Positions 46,694-61,800 of a DNA stretch of 64,000 nt are shown piece after piece. The DNA lies in the NCBI GenBank assembly GCA_019916065.1, contig CM034233.1, positions 2,480,001 to 2,544,000 on the forward strand. The letters run 5' to 3'. The translations under genes and the position numbers were made by a program. The DNA comes from Vitellaria paradoxa (lineage: Eukaryota; Streptophyta; Magnoliopsida; Ericales; Sapotaceae). The notes below the pieces were generated by a model. That model searched no databases and was not told where the DNA came from. It worked only from the letters and a program-made list of their open reading frames with translations. How positions within the stretch are numbered: the first letter of the stretch is position 1; every line of letters starts with the position of its first letter.

Positions 46694-49600
46694 ATGGGGA
46701 AATTGACGACCGATTCTTCCCTCAGTCGTCGCATCACCCGCTCTTTCTTGGACTTCCTCAATTCCGGTTCGATCGCTTCGTCTAATCTTTCTATATATGT
46801 ATATATATATGATTGCAATATGCTTGGAATTTTAATTGGATTGTATCTAAATTCTGTTTCTTGTTTTTTTGGTGATTTTGACTTGTGAACTGCCTTTAAA
46901 TTGTCAATTTATGCCGACTGCGTAATACTTTTTGCCCCATTCAGACAGCATCTCGGACTCGGATCCCCTATATATATATATATTGTACTATTTGTTTGTC
47001 GAGATGAACGTTAAGGTCTATCTTCCATTTGGTAAAAAGAATTATAAAGGGTTCAATTTACATTTTGAAAAAGAACAAATTAATAAAGTGAATTAAATAT
47101 AAAGGGTTCAATTTGTGGTGAAAGGGATTAATAATGGAAGTTCAATTTGGGTTGATGCATTAGTTAATGGACTATGGTGATGGCTTGGGCATTCATTATT
47201 GGAGTCTTGATAGAAAATACTGGACAGGAAAGGAAAGCTGTCCAGTCTTTCAAACCCTATTAAGGGAAGGGGGTTTGATATTGGCTGCTTTAACCCTACT
47301 TCTGCTCAACATTAATGCTCTCTTATAATTGTTTTTGAAGTGGTGGAACACTCAATGCCCAAACAGTTGCACATTGTTGATTTCATAGTTTCGGGTAAAG
47401 CCAATTAGCATTCAGTAAATTGTTTTGTTAGATGGAACCAAAGGGAAATATTCAATGAGTAACCAAGATATTGCTGTTACTCCTTGAGCCAACTTTCCAA
47501 CAACGATAAGCCTCTTTGAAATGGAAACGAACTAGCCAGGCAACGAAAAGTACTCGTCAAAAGACTAAATATATGGATTATATATGTATGGTGAACTGTA
47601 ACTATCTATAATTTATGTTGAGGGAAAAATAGTTAATATAGATGATAAAGTTGCTCTTCTTCACAATAGCTTAATTTTCTAAGTATTAGCTGCAACCTTT
47701 TTCATTTTAGTTTAAAAATAGCTTTTTTCACCTGTATGTGAATTTTCTATTTATATAAATACATATATTTTAGATATGATTAACAAGCCTAAAATTTAAC
47801 CAAAAAAAAAAAAAATCAAATTTTGGTGGAAAAGAAGTCATATAAGACCACCCCCCCCCCCCAAAAAAAAAAAAAAAAAGCTGGCTACTTTGGTTACCAG
47901 ATAGACTCTGAGTTCAAATCTCACCGCTACTCAAAAAAGTCAATAGTTGCATGTATCTCATCCCTTCAAAAAATTCATATGGCCAGGCACAAGAGGGTGT
48001 GTTGATAGAAAAATGTCAATATGAATAATATAGCTCCACTACTCTCTAACAACTTAAATTTTTCGGTGAAATGTTGGGTAACGCTATTAACAATTTACTC
48101 AATGCAACCCAAACCAAAAAGCAATTTTTATATTATAAATACACCTATCTTTTACATTTATGTATTTTATAAAATTCTATCTATAAACAAATTGGAATTT
48201 GAATTTTAAAATTCTTATGTTATGTTTGGCTTTCAATAGGAGTGGCAACGGGAACAGGAACGGGAATGGAAACGAGAATGGTAAAGGAATTCCAACGTTT
48301 GGTACGTTAAGGAATTAGAATTAGAATGAGAATTCTTTTCACTAGTGTTTGGTATGTATGGATACTTTCAGGAATGGATTGAGACATGAGTTGAAAAACT
48401 GAATTGTCCTTTAATTTTAGAAAGAAATTTAATTAATGGGAAAAACTTTGTCAATTCACCACCTACAAAGAGTGCTACTATTTTCAAAATTTCCAAATAT
48501 CATATTGGACATCGAGATCTCATATTCTGCAAAATAAGGAAGGGGGCTGTTCTGGTTCCTTGGTCAAAGATCAATCAAACGTGAGAATTTCTACTGTTCA
48601 GAAAATTCCCATTTCAGTTTCTGAAATATATGGGCAACCAAACATAGCATTGAAGTTAAAAAAGAATTAAAGGAGAAGGGATTTATAGATATAGTACATA
48701 TTATTTTCATCTTGTTATTTAATTTTAATATTTTTCATGAAAATTATAATGCATTTCATGCGTGTCCAAGTGATAGACACTTGTGTTTCCTAGTGTTTAA
48801 AAAGTGTCTGGTTTTAAGAGAGTTAAAAAAGTAGTATGGCACATTTAGATGTGTGCTGTGCACATGTTGGAGGAGTTTCCAACAACACTTTCCTAGAATT
48901 ATCCATGCTTCTTTGATTTGCAAACTTTATGGATGTAGTGGTGGTGCATGATTTTGTTCTTTTCTAATTATCAGTTGTTGTTAGAATGCTTTCAAATATT
49001 CCTTTGCTTGTTACTTACCTTGTAATGGTTGTTTCTGTTGTACAGTTGAACCTGCTCCTGGTGTTGATCTTGAAGGTCTTGAGGTGGCTAAGGAATGTTT
49101 GGCAGAGGTCTTTAAGATTGACCCTTCTTCTGTTGACAATCAGGAAAAATATGATTTGGTTAACTTATTCAGTTCTCTGGAAGCGAGTCAGAAACAGGAA
49201 CATAAGTCAGACCTTGGTCATGAAAGATTGTCAGCAGATGCCCCTAGTACATCCTCGACTGAGATTGCTTCTGTTCCTAATCATTCAGAGGCATCACAAG
49301 CTCTGGTTTATTCTCTATCCATCTACTATCTCTTTGTAATGAACTGTAGTTTGGGCTTGAACATGATACTCTATTTGTGCAATTTTGGATTCCTTAAATT
49401 TATTGAGAAGAGTAGAAAAATAAAGATAAAAGTACAAGAATATTGGCCGAGCCACTGTGCTTTAGGAATGATGACATAACTATCTTTTTAATTGGTTAAG
49501 GTGTAAGCTTTGGAACATTTATGCACTTGCTGTTTGGTTATATAATATATATATGAGTGCAATCAGAAGACTTCAAACGAAGGCTTCAATTTTTACTTCG

Positions 49601-49824
49601 TTAAAACAAACTATAAGTTCATTAAAAAATTTTCTAACATTGAAAATGCTAAGTTTATCGTATGATGTTTCTTGTTGTAATATATATATATTATCTGGGG
49701 GCGTAAATGCATTGGATTTATTTATTTTTATGCACTGGTTTTATGCTGTGACTTTGGATTTCATTTCTTTTCTTGTTTTCCATTATTCAGGGTGAGGATT
49801 GGACAAGAGAAGCTCACACCTTAA
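46694..49824 (+). CDS. SGTA: SGTA exons 1-3: N-terminal dimerisation domain and linker
   Basis: Exon 1 (46694-46766) encodes 24 residues plus one base. Exon 2 (49046-49305) adds V and 86 residues, including PGVDLEGLEVAKECLAEVF and a Ser-, Glu- and Ala-rich linker. Exon 3 (49791-49824) adds GEDWTREAHTL. In the family, residues equivalent to 1-65 form a helical dimer that docks the GET4/GET5-type complex. The linker is typically poorly conserved. The exon 1 donor (G/GTTCGA) is weak, but the next exon joins in frame and completes the conserved 'FLxFLNSVExAPG'. Confidence 0.92.
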
Positions 49825-52800
49825 GTAAGGCCTTTCTTTATCTTTTATTCATGTTGTATTATATGTTTGTATTCACCTTGCTAGTGGTGCATTATGGTTG
49901 TTGAATTACGATATAAAGATTTGATAATTCAAACTTTTTTTTGGGGGGGGGGGGGTTCGTAGGAGGGTGAATCCGTAGAGTGACATGACATGACGTCACA
50001 ACCCTACTTAAATCCTGCTGATCAAAAGATGGATCCCAGTTGGGTTGTCACAAAAGTTGTAAGCCCATTTTGGGAGCCCAAGCCAATATTTTTTTAACAT
50101 TTTTTTTTATACATGTGAGGGCGAAGCCCTACAGAGACATTACATTGGGGTAATTTGTTTCAATTTATGTTTGTGTTTTATATTACAGTTTAAATAGTTG
50201 AAGTCCTTGGCTCCTTGCTAAGCTGATTTTTTTTTGGGTTAGTTTAGTTTGGGTCCAAGGGCCTATTGGTTTTGGTTCTAGTTTAAAAATCCTAGACCAA
50301 AGACGTTGGTTAGGTTCTAGGAATACTTGATCAATTATAATAGTTGATCAACTTTGGTCTTTTTTTTACAATTTCACTCCATGTAACTTTAGGTTTACCT
50401 TTTGTCTTTTTGCTGTTTATCCCTTCTACTTGAATCCACTCTTTCTTTCTTATTGATGCACCTTTAGGTTTAGTTGAACATGATCAAATCTTTTCAAACA
50501 ATTTTATCTCAACTTCTATTTTATTGGTGGTACAAATTTCTTTTGAACTTGATAGTTGTTATGTACTTGGATATTCCCTTTATTCTTATAGGAAAGCACT
50601 GAGATAATTTTTTCTTTATTTGTTAGGAATTTTAACGGTCTGAATTTTTCCTTTCAGATCAGTCTTGTAATTTTCTTAGAAAATTTCAACGGGCTTGATG
50701 AATGGTGTGAGTTTCTCTTGGTCTCCTTTCAATGACCCTCCATTGAGTTTGTTTCTATTAAAAAAAAAAAAAACATAGAGTATGAATTATGTTGATTTAG
50801 AGAAGGACTATGACCGGGTTCCTAGGGAGATTCTATAGAGAGTATTGGAAAAGAAAGGAGTGTGTGTCGTATATATTGAGGCGATAAAGGACATGTATGA
50901 TAGAGCCGTGACATCTATACGGACGACTGGTGGAGAGACTAAAGAGTTTTCTATCACGATTGATCTACACTAAGGCTCAGCGTTAAGCCCGTACTTGTTT
51001 ACTCTAGTTATGGATGAGATTACAAGACATATTGAGGATGAGGTGCCGTAGTGTATGCTATTTGCAGATGATATTGTTTTAGCAGATGAGACGAAAGAAG
51101 GAGTGAATGCTAAGTTAAAATTGTGACGGAAAATGTTAGAGGCAAAATGGTTTAGGCTAAGTCGGCAAAACGGAATATATGGAATGCAAGTTTAGGCAAA
51201 GTAGAGTAACTGATAGCATAGAAATAAGTTTAGGCGCACAAAAGATTGTAAAGAAAGAAAACTTTAGGTACTTGGGATCTATGGTGCAATAAGATGGAGG
51301 GATTGATACTGATGTAAGTCACAGGGTTCAGGCCGGGTGGACTAAATGGAGGAGTGATTCGGAGGCCTTGTGCGATCGAAAAGCCTCCCTCAAGGTGAAA
51401 GGAAAGTATTATAAGGTGGCGGTAAGACCAGCGTTGCTATATGGATTAGAGTGTTAGGCAGTAAAGTATAATCATGTTCAGAAGATGGCAGTTGCGGAGA
51501 TGGGAATGCTAAAATGGATGTGCGGGATTACAAGGAAAGATAGGATTAGAAACGAGGAAATTAGGAACAAAGCAGGAATATCACCGATTGAAGATAAAAT
51601 GAGAGAAAATCGATTGAGATGGTTCGGCCACGTTAAAAGGCGTCTAACGGAGGCACCTGTTAGAAGGTGTGAAAGCATAGAGATTGCCAGGAGTAGGAGA
51701 GGAAGAGGAAGACCCAAGAGAAGTTGGAAAGAAACTATTAAATATGACCTTGCTTACCTGGATCTAACGGTGAATATGGCTCTAAACAGATTTGATTGGC
51801 GTCGTCAAATCTATATAGCCGACCCCATTTAGTGGGAAAAGGTTTGGTTTGGTTTGGTTTGGTTTTCATAGAGTATGAATTACAAGATCTGCATTTAGTA
51901 TTTATTTATTTTTTCCTTTTGCTTTTGTTTTTGGTTTTTTCCCAAGGCTTTTAGGGTCTCAACTTCTTTTAATTCAAACCAAATGAAATTGGTTAAAGTG
52001 TAATTTACTCTTGTATCACATGCACATTGTTAAGAAGGATATTTTAAATCTAATATTAATTTGTGTGGATTTGGTCTGGGGACTTGTGGAATGGGGTTGA
52101 ACTAGAGATTTGTTGCATGTGTTTAGAGTTATGCAACTCTTGTTGATTACTCTGAAGTTGTTTGCCTGGGTGTACTAATTTTTTCTTATCCACCATTTCA
52201 CTGGCAGCAATTTCTGAAGATGAACTTTTTGGCCAATTTTTTGGTGCACTTGAAAAAATTCATTATTTCAAGCCTACATCTGATGGACACGATGACCAGG
52301 ACCAATTGGATAGGGCAACACATTTCTTTCACAATGCTGCAATGGTATTATGTGCCCATCCATATGCTTTTGCGGTATTGAGTCAACAATGAATTATTGC
52401 TAGTTCTTTTCAATGAAAATATTACTGTTAGTTTATCAGTATTTTCATCATCATTCCACACATTTGGATGTAAATTGACTTCTCTACGACATTTAGAACT
52501 TCTGATTGAGGAGATAACTTGATATACTGAGACTATTTCCAACTAATTTAAACTATTGGAATTATTGTTGACTTAATATGGCATCTGGTCAGGTCATGGG
52601 TTCTAGTCTTATTAATTGTGTTTGTTCCCATGTTTGTGTCTTCAGTTCATGTACGAGATAGGATTGCATTTAAGGGTGTTTTTGGTTAACATTTTAAGTT
52701 TTTTGGTATAATAAGTGACTTAAATAGTAATTAGCATTTCCTTTTCAATGAGGTGGATGGAAGATTCCTATTACTCATGGAAATTGATGCATCATTAGCA

Positions 52801-55800
52801 ACTTTGATTCATTGGAGACTTATTGATTGAATACCTTAACTCAAATATGCAGGAATTAAAAATTTTGAACTTTTACTTCCCTTCTAATGGTAAATGGTGA
52901 TGCTGTTGATTCTTTCAAGATACGTAGATAATGGAATCATGGTATTAATCTAAGAAACACAATTTTGGGAATGTGTTGTATCTATGTCACAGCCATGTTG
53001 AAAACCTACACTCACTGGACTATCTTGACATGCGTTGAGAGCTCGTTTCATTTGGTCACATTATTTTTTATGTTTGATAGAACCGCTTGAGGATGCATGT
53101 GTCTACCACTTAGACATTCATAAACTTGTTATTATTTTTAATGGGTATCAACATGAATTTCTATTTAATGCTTTACCGTTTAATATCTTGCAGAGCCTTA
53201 AAACCAAAAATTTTATGTTCCTTTATGAATAATATTTTCTAAAATAAGTATAAATGAGAGATAAATGTATTTTTAATATAATAATGAATAAATAGTTGTT
53301 TTCCTAAAAAGGCAGCCCAGTGCACGAAACTCCCGCCTTGCACGGGGTCCGGGTAGTTGTTTTCCTATAAAGATATATCTTTTCTTGGTTGTGCCACACT
53401 GTTTTGTTAGTTTTGGAAGTTGCCGTATCAATGTGCTTGTTTCAAGTTGTATCTTTGTCTGGCATGCATATCCATATCAGTGCTTATTAGGTCCCAATTC
53501 ACCATTTTCCTATATGCGTATCATTTTTATCCTTAGAACTTAGGTCTAGGACAACAAGTAGTGTTACCTATATTCATAATTCATTACATTAAGCAGACAA
53601 TTCAATATTTCTTGCTTCTTTCTCTTTGATAATTTTGTGCTTCTATATCCAACGCTAACTAGTGGAGCACTATTTTTGTTTTTTCAATAAATAATGTTTT
53701 TTCATTGTCTTTTTGCATTCTTGCTATTCTTTTTTGTCCATGCACATCTGTTGATGAATTGAAAAAATATATATTCATATATATACACAGGAGATGCAAA
53801 AATCTGGATGCCAGACATTTGATCGGAAAAACCTAGCTGAGACCTTCAAATCACAAGGTACTTAATAATTCGATGTATTTTGATGTGTACTTGCATTTTC
53901 ACGGTATCTTTTTTTGTTCTTCCAAGAATATATTTTATCCTTTACCTGTTAATTATTCTGTGAGAATTCTGAATAAAATTGAAATGAACATACCACACCC
54001 AACAAGATTCATGTGTGTTAATTTATATACATTCAAAAGTGATGGTACACATTCTAGTGTGGCTATATAGGTTCCATACGGTCTAGGTACATTCTATGCA
54101 TTAATACTACTATTAATATACATTAACACTCCCCCTTAAGCTGGAACATAAACATCATATGTTTCAAGCTTGTTACAAATATATCTTACTCTAGCTCCCC
54201 CTAGTTTTAGTAAATAAATAAATCGGCCAATTGGTCCTTAGTTTTGACATGACTCGTCTTGATGATATTTTGTAATATCTTCTCTCTGGCAAAGTGACAA
54301 TCAACTCCAATATGTTTGGTCAGCTCATGGAACACTGGGTTAGAGGCTATGTGGACAATAGCTTGATTATCACAAAATAGTTTTATAGCCTGTAATCTAG
54401 AGACTCCCAATTCTGGCAACATATGAAGTATCCAAATCAATTCACAAGATGTATGTGCCATGGCCCGATATTCTGACTCTACATTAAATCTGGCTACCAC
54501 AGTTTGTTTTTCATTTTTTCGAGATACCAGATTTCTTCCTACAAAGACACAACATCCTGTAGTGGATCGTCTATCTGCCGGAGAGCTAGCCCAATCTGCA
54601 TCTGTGTAACGTTGGACAATAGTATGGCCGTTATCTTTATACAACAAATCACATTCTAGAACACCTTTTAGATGCCTCAAAATGCGAATAACCGCATCCC
54701 AATGGCTAGAACGGGGTGTATCTAGGAATTGACTAACTACACTTGTAGCAAATGAGATATCTGACCGTGTCACTGTTAGATAATTGAGTTTCCTGACTAA
54801 TCTGTGATACCTCTCGGAATCATTTAATAACTCTCCTTTATCTGCTAGAAGTTTTGTATTGGGATTCATTGGAGTGTCAATTGGCTTAGCGCCCAACATG
54901 CCAATTTCAAACAACAAGTCAAGTACATACTTTCTCTGAGAAAAACCAATCCTGTTACGTGATCTTGCAATTTCAATTCACAGAAAATACTTCAATGAGC
55001 CCAAGTCTTGGTATTGAACTTAGCTTGGAGAAACAACTTTAGATCATGTATTCCTCGTGTATCATCTCCTGTGATCATAATATCATTCATATAAACGAGC
55101 AACCGTATTTTTCCTTGAGAGGAATGATCGTAAAATACAAAATGATCAACACTGCATCGTGTCAATCCAAGATTTATTACCATAGTACTAAATCTTCCAA
55201 ACCAAGCCCGAAGTGATTGTTTTAGGCCATACAATGCTTTTTTCAGTTTACAGACTAAGCTAGTCTCCCCTTGAGCAACAAACCCAGGAGGTTGCTCCAT
55301 ATGAACTTTTTCAGTAAGATCACCATGAAAAAGGTATTTTTGACATCTAGCTGATGTAGTGACCAGTGAAACATAGCAGCAAATGAAATGAGAAGCCGAA
55401 TAGATGTAATCTTAGCCATAGGAGAGAAGGTCTCTGAAAAATCCAAGCCATAGATCTAAGTGTATCCTTTTGCAACAAGTCGTGCTTTCAATCGATCAAT
55501 AGAACCATCTCGATGGACTTTGACATTGTATACCCATCGACATCCAACAGTGGACTTGTCGGGGGGGGGGGAGAACAGCCAAATCCCAAGTATCATTGGC
55601 TTGAAGAGCAAGCATTTCCTCCTGCATGGCAACACACCATCCAAAATGAGATAATGTTTCAGACAGTGAGTTAGGTATAGAAACAGTGGATAGAGAAATA
55701 ACAAAGTCATGATAAGAAGGAGACAATGCAGCATAGGAAACAAAATTAGAGATGAGATGAGAAGTGCAGGTTCGTGTACCTTTTCAAAGTGCAATAGGAA

Positions 55801-58800
55801 GATCAAGGTCATTAATGGCAAGCACAGGAGCAGGATCTGAAGACAACATGGGCGAAGATTGAGTGGCTGAAGCATTAGGTAATCTGAAGCGACTTGTCGT
55901 TTGGTATAAACCTGCAAATCAGGACAAGAAGACAAAAAGGAAAAATAACAGGCAAAAAGAGACTCTCATTTGAATCAGACAAGGATGAAATATTAGAAAA
56001 GAAATGAGTATTTTCAAAGAATAAGATATCAGCACACACAAAGTATCGAGAAAGAGAAGGACTATAACATTGATATCCTTTCTGCCACCTAGAATATCCT
56101 AAGAATACACATTTAAGAGCAGGAAGGTCAAGCTTGTCAGTGTTACTACCAAGTTGGTGGACAAAAGTAACACACCCAAAGACCTGTGGAGGAAGAGGGA
56201 ATGGTGGTGTCTGTGAAAGCAGTACAGAACAAGGGGAACGATTCTATAGAAACATGGATGGCATTCTGTTTATTAAGTAACACGCAGTGAGAATAGTGTC
56301 CCTCCAAAAAGTTTTGGGAACCTTCATATGAAACATTAGACACTTGACTGTTTCAATAAGATGTAAGTTCTTTTGCTCTGCAACTCTATTTTGTTGTAGA
56401 GTGCGAGAACAAGAAGACTAATGAAGCATGCCAAAAGAGGATATAAAATCAATGAACGGTCTAGAAAAATATTCTTTGGCATTGTCACTGTGAAGTACTT
56501 TGATAGTTACATCAAATTGGGTTTTAATTTCATCACAAAAAGATTGAAAGATAGACAACAACGCAGAACGATCTTTCATCAAATAAACCTATGTAAGTTT
56601 AGAAAAATCATCAATAAAAGTAACAAAATACTAGAATCCCAACTTTGAAAAAACACGACTCTATCTGCATATATTTGAATAGACCAAATGAAAAAGACTT
56701 AAGGACCTAAGGACCTATTATTGACTTTAGGATTGAAAGAAGCACAGTGATGCTTTCCTAACTAACAAGATTCACAATTTAAAAACTGAAGTCAAAACTA
56801 GGAATCATAACTTTCAACCTGTCAAAAGACGGATGACCAAGATGACTGTGAATCTCTAGTGGAGAGGTAGTTGCAAAACAGGTGATAGATGAAAAAGAAG
56901 ATAAGCCGGCTAGATAATAGAGTCCCTGAGCTTCATATCCTTCTCTAATCTTCTTCTTTATCTTCAAATCTTGACTGATCACAGAATCAGGAGAGAAAGC
57001 CATTGAGCAATTTAGTTGTCTGGTGAGTTTATTGACAGATAAGAGATTAAAGGACAGGGATGAAATATATAAAACAGAAGATAAGGTCAAATCAGAAGAT
57101 GGACAAGTTTTACCGATACACTTTATTGGATTAAATGAACCATTAGCTGTGGTAACATTAGAGATAGGAGATAATTGAATATCAGAGAATAGTAAAGAAG
57201 TACCGAACCTATGGTCTGAAGCACAAAATCAATAACCCAAGAGACATGTGAAAAGGTAGACACACAAGTAGTAGAATTACCTCAATGAGCCAAAGAAGCC
57301 TTTGGAAGAGGTGTCTAATAAGTCATTTGATACTAAAGGAATTTGGCATATTCATCTCTTGAAATAGTCACGATGGATGATGTAGCATTCTCACGGTTAC
57401 TGGGCTTCTTTGTAGACACTGGCACATCAAATGAAGCTGCATGAGCCATATGAGGTGGCCTTCCATGAAGGTCTCAACAATTTCCCTGAACATGTCCAAC
57501 ACGACTATAATTGGAGCATTTGGGTCTCATAGTCCGTCCTCTGCAACCACAACCACGGCCACGTTCTCCATGAGTCCCACGATCACCAGATGGATAAGAA
57601 GTCTGAGAAATAGAGTTTTTATTGTTTGAGGGTGTTTGACTAATGAGGGTAGATCGTGTAGCATCTGTAGTAGTGGATGTGTCACGAGAGGCAGCTCGCA
57701 TAACTCGAGAGTAGGTTTCTGCAAACGAGGGCAGGGAAGCACCACTCAGTATTTGGGCTTTAACTGGCTCAAATTCCAGATCTCGTCCCACAAGAAATCG
57801 AAGTACAACCAGTTGCTCCTTTTGTTCTTGCATCACATTGATATCTGTGGACAATGGCTGAAGGGAATTCAGCTCTTCATGAACACGTTTAAGGAAAACA
57901 AAGTATTCAGTGACTGGTCTATCGGACTGTTCCAACTGAAAGAACTCTAGTGACAAATCATGCATATGAGTGAGATCACTGGAGAACAATAAACGAACGT
58001 ATTCCTATATGTTTTTACATGTGTCGAGATGTGAACACATATCAGCTATGGGAGGTTCCATAGAATTCCACAACAAACTAACCAAATGAGCATCCTCTTG
58101 AACCTAAGTATCAAATCTGGGATTTGTTTCGGAAGGCCTAGATTCAGTCAAGTGTTTCTGTTTACCGTATCTGGTCAATGTAATCTTAATTGCCTTTGAC
58201 CATTGAATGTAATTTGTGCCACTCAATTTTTGGGTTGTTAATTATTGCGGTATAGGGACTGAACTACCAATCACTTTCAGATCAACAAGACTTTCGGAAG
58301 TCATGGAAGCATAGAACAGTAACTTCAAGTAGGGAGACGAACTGTGGAACGAAGATGACTGGAAAAAAAAGTTCAACAAACCAGCAAAGGAACGAGATTG
58401 AAGACTCACCGGAGTGGGGTGAGAATACTGCTGGAGGTCCGGCAAGATGCCGTTGATTCACGCGCTCACACACACGACACGAAGGAGGCACATAAGGCCC
58501 GCGTGCAGGGGAATGAGAGCGCGTGTGGTGGTTTCCGGTGACAGTGGTGGTCCGACGGTGGTCGCTTGACGCCGATGATTCTTCTGAGATGTCCCACCTT
58601 CTAGGATATCTCACTCGTTAAAAACAGTAGCCGAATGAGATGGTTCATGGTTGACAGGCGATGAACGTGACTTTGGTTGTGACTCTGGCTTCACATTGTT
58701 GCACAATGTTTTGACACACACATAAGACAGATGACATACTTGTTGAAACTCAAGATTGACGCTCTGATACCTTTTGAGAATTCTGAATAAAATTGAAGTG

Positions 58801-61800
58801 AACACACCACACCCAACAGGGTTCATGTGTGTTAATTTATATGCATTCAAAAGTGACTATACACATTCTAGTGTGGCTGTACAGGTTCCATATGGTCTAG
58901 GTACATTTTATACATTAATACTACTATTAATATACATTAACATATTCAAAACCTGGGTGACTATGTTTTCAGCAGTGTTTTCTCTTTACATACATGTCAT
59001 TTGTAAAGTTGTCTTGATTTCGATGATCCATTCATGTGGCTCTGCGATTTTCACAAACTATTTCACAATCCTCTCGGTTTGTATACAGGCTCATGTATCT
59101 TGTAATATACCCTTTTCTGCAGGTAACAGGGCGATGCAGTCAAAGTCATACTCTGATGCGATTGAACTGTACTCTCTTGCTATTGCACTTTATGAAGATA
59201 ATGCTGTTTACTATTGCAACAGGTGCAGCACTTGCATTTATTGATGAATTTTATTACTTTTGTTTCTCAAAAGTGAATATGAAACTTTGGCAATTGGTGT
59301 AACTTGTAACATTTTGGTGAATCTTTTTTGCAATGTTGCAATATGGAATGCGTGATCATTCCTTTTCAAACAATATATAAGTGATTTATCGGTATAGTTG
59401 GACACTATGTTTCAAGTTATCAATGTCTTTCACACTGCCACAGAAGTGCCAGTTTTTTGTGAGTGGAACATCATCTGTTGATAGGTGGCTTGTCAAAGTT
59501 GTGTAATAAAATTTGGAAAGTACTTTATGGTGCTTTGGTGGATGTTAGTCTATAATAGATAGTGGATATGGTGTGATATTAGTGAGGATGAGGACAGAGT
59601 ATCCTCTAGCGCCTCTTGCTCCTGCATCATAAGTTTAGTCTTGATGCCTTGGAACAGGGAAGTTAACAGGGTGAAGAGCGTGCAAATTACTTCTTGCATT
59701 AACAGAGCAAAATGGATTTTTTTTTTTTTAACGAAGCAATGGCATACCTAAAAGAGAGTCCGAAAAATGATTTTAGAATTGCCTTGCTGAGGAATTTTTC
59801 ATATAGCTGAAGAACAGTATGGGATATTATCCTAGATACTGTAGAGTGGCAGAAAGATTTATATTTTTCAAAGTACGGTATGGTTGTAGGCTGATAATCT
59901 TATAATTTACCACCAAGCACATGTTGAAACAAAAGAAGCTGACAGACTTGGGCTGTGCAAAGGTAATTGTATTGCGTGGGTATGAAGTATGAAGGTGTTG
60001 ACACTTTCTTTTGAAGTTAGTATTGTACTGGTGTTTCATCTTCTGCTTATTTGATTATGCTTGTTTTTATCTTGGGAACAATTGTATGCATGGAACTTGG
60101 ACATTTAATTATATTTGGACAGGAATGCAGCTCATTGGGATTTGTACAGATCACCATAGTTGTCGTTCATTTGCTAGCTAACCATAGGCACATTGATGTT
60201 CAACCCGGATTTCCTACATGCTTTCTTATGTAAACGGCATTGATAATATTTGATGCAATTGGTCTAAAATAGATTTTAAATTTGCACTAGTTATATCTTT
60301 TTTTAACCCATAATCATGCTAGGCAAGTGCTTATTCTAGTCATGCATGCATCTTATAATCAGTGAAGTTTTGTAAGGATTGGATTCACTAATTGTATTCA
60401 ATTACATAGAAAGTACATGTCACGTCTAATTTAGAACCCTGATGCCTATCCTGTTTTACAACCCTATTTGATTAAAAATGTTGTTAACTCTGTTTGTCTG
60501 ACTGCTACAAGTTATCAATTTTTTTGTTCTCTGTCTGACTTTGATGGTTTAATAAACTCTGTGCTTATCAGGGCAGCTGCTTACACCCAGATCCACCAAT
60601 ATGCTGAAGCAGTCAGGGACTGTCTTAAAGCCATTGAGATAAACCCTAGTTATAGTAAAGCGTACAGTCGGCTGGGGTTTGCTTATTACGCACAAGGGAA
60701 CTACAGGGATGCTATCAACAAAGGATTTATGAAAGGTTGGCAGTATAAATTCTGAAATGGCTTGCAAAACTTCTAAAAAAATACAAGAAACTGAAAGTAT
60801 AGATGATGCTATAAATGGAAATAACCCAGAACCATATCCTTATCTGCTGTCCTTGATCTATCTTTTAATTATGCAAGGATTATGGTTGTAGGTCATCTGT
60901 TATTCTTTGTGTTATTAAGTTGTTTCTATATTTGATATTGCTCATTTTATAGGCATTGTTGTGAGAAATAAATGGTCATATTTATTTTGATGGACAATGT
61001 ATGCTGCACTCTACTCAGTCAACCAGTATGGTGTTAATTGATATCTAACCTTATACTATAAAGCTAAAGTTAACTAGTTGGTCTTGTATTATTTGCAAAG
61101 ATAAACAGTATCACCTTAGAGCTATTTGAAGCAGAAAGTAGTGGAATTGGAAAAATAATTTTCATTTGGTACAATGTTAGTCAATCAATTTCAGCTGTTG
61201 ATTGGCTAGGCAGCAGGTAACTTACTAATTGTATTTGAATTGGAATTTCTTGATTTTCTTAATTGGAAAGAATGGGATTTGCACAAAAATGGAGAAGTGA
61301 ATATTTTGGTGCATCTCAACAATGAAGTTCTTTGTACCGGTCACTTGTTTGCCTGCTATTTTTTTTCAAATCTTCTAGAGGCTCAAGGCTGGGAGACCTG
61401 CATTCTCCTTTTTTATTCATCTTAATTATGGGGTCCTTTAGCAGTTTAGCATTGACGGCAGTGGAGGGTGGTAATATTCAAGGTTTTGAGGTGGGTGGTT
61501 TGGGGACAAATAGGGGCTTCCATTGGGAGCATCGCACAAAGCTGAAAAGGTTTTTGATGAGATTATTGTTGTTGAGAACTGTCAAATGAAACATTCAAGC
61601 TGGAAGAGATCCTATTTATCAAAAGGTGATGGGATCACTCTCATCAAAACGGGATAATATCCCGCACTCCCTTCTTGTGCTCAGGGAATTATACTTCCTA
61701 CTGTGCTGTCAAAAACAGATTCATTCTATTTGAAGGACCCAGGCTATGTCAATGCATGATAGTGCAAGATTCTAAAGTTCCTTAGCTCGCGAACAATCAA

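Larger units (their letters stand above)
53959..58942 (-). mobile_element. Nearly full-length Ty1/copia element (5.0 kb)
   Basis: LTRs of 170 bp lie at 53959-54128 and 58773-58942. The duplication TATTC flanks it (53954-53958 and 58943-58947). On the minus strand the PBS next to the 5' LTR reads GGTATCAGAGC and the polypurine tract AAGGGGGAGTG. All modules are recognisable in copia order: gag with zinc knuckle, GAG-pre-integrase, integrase, reverse transcriptase, RNase H. All are interrupted. LTRs differ at about 14 of 170 positions by eye, making it younger than copia element 1, though the dates are rough. Confidence 0.92.
53858..59122 (+). other. 5.3-kb SGTA intron filled by a copia element
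   Basis: Only about 100 bp on the left and 180 bp on the right are not copia. The element is antisense to SGTA. Confidence 0.88.
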
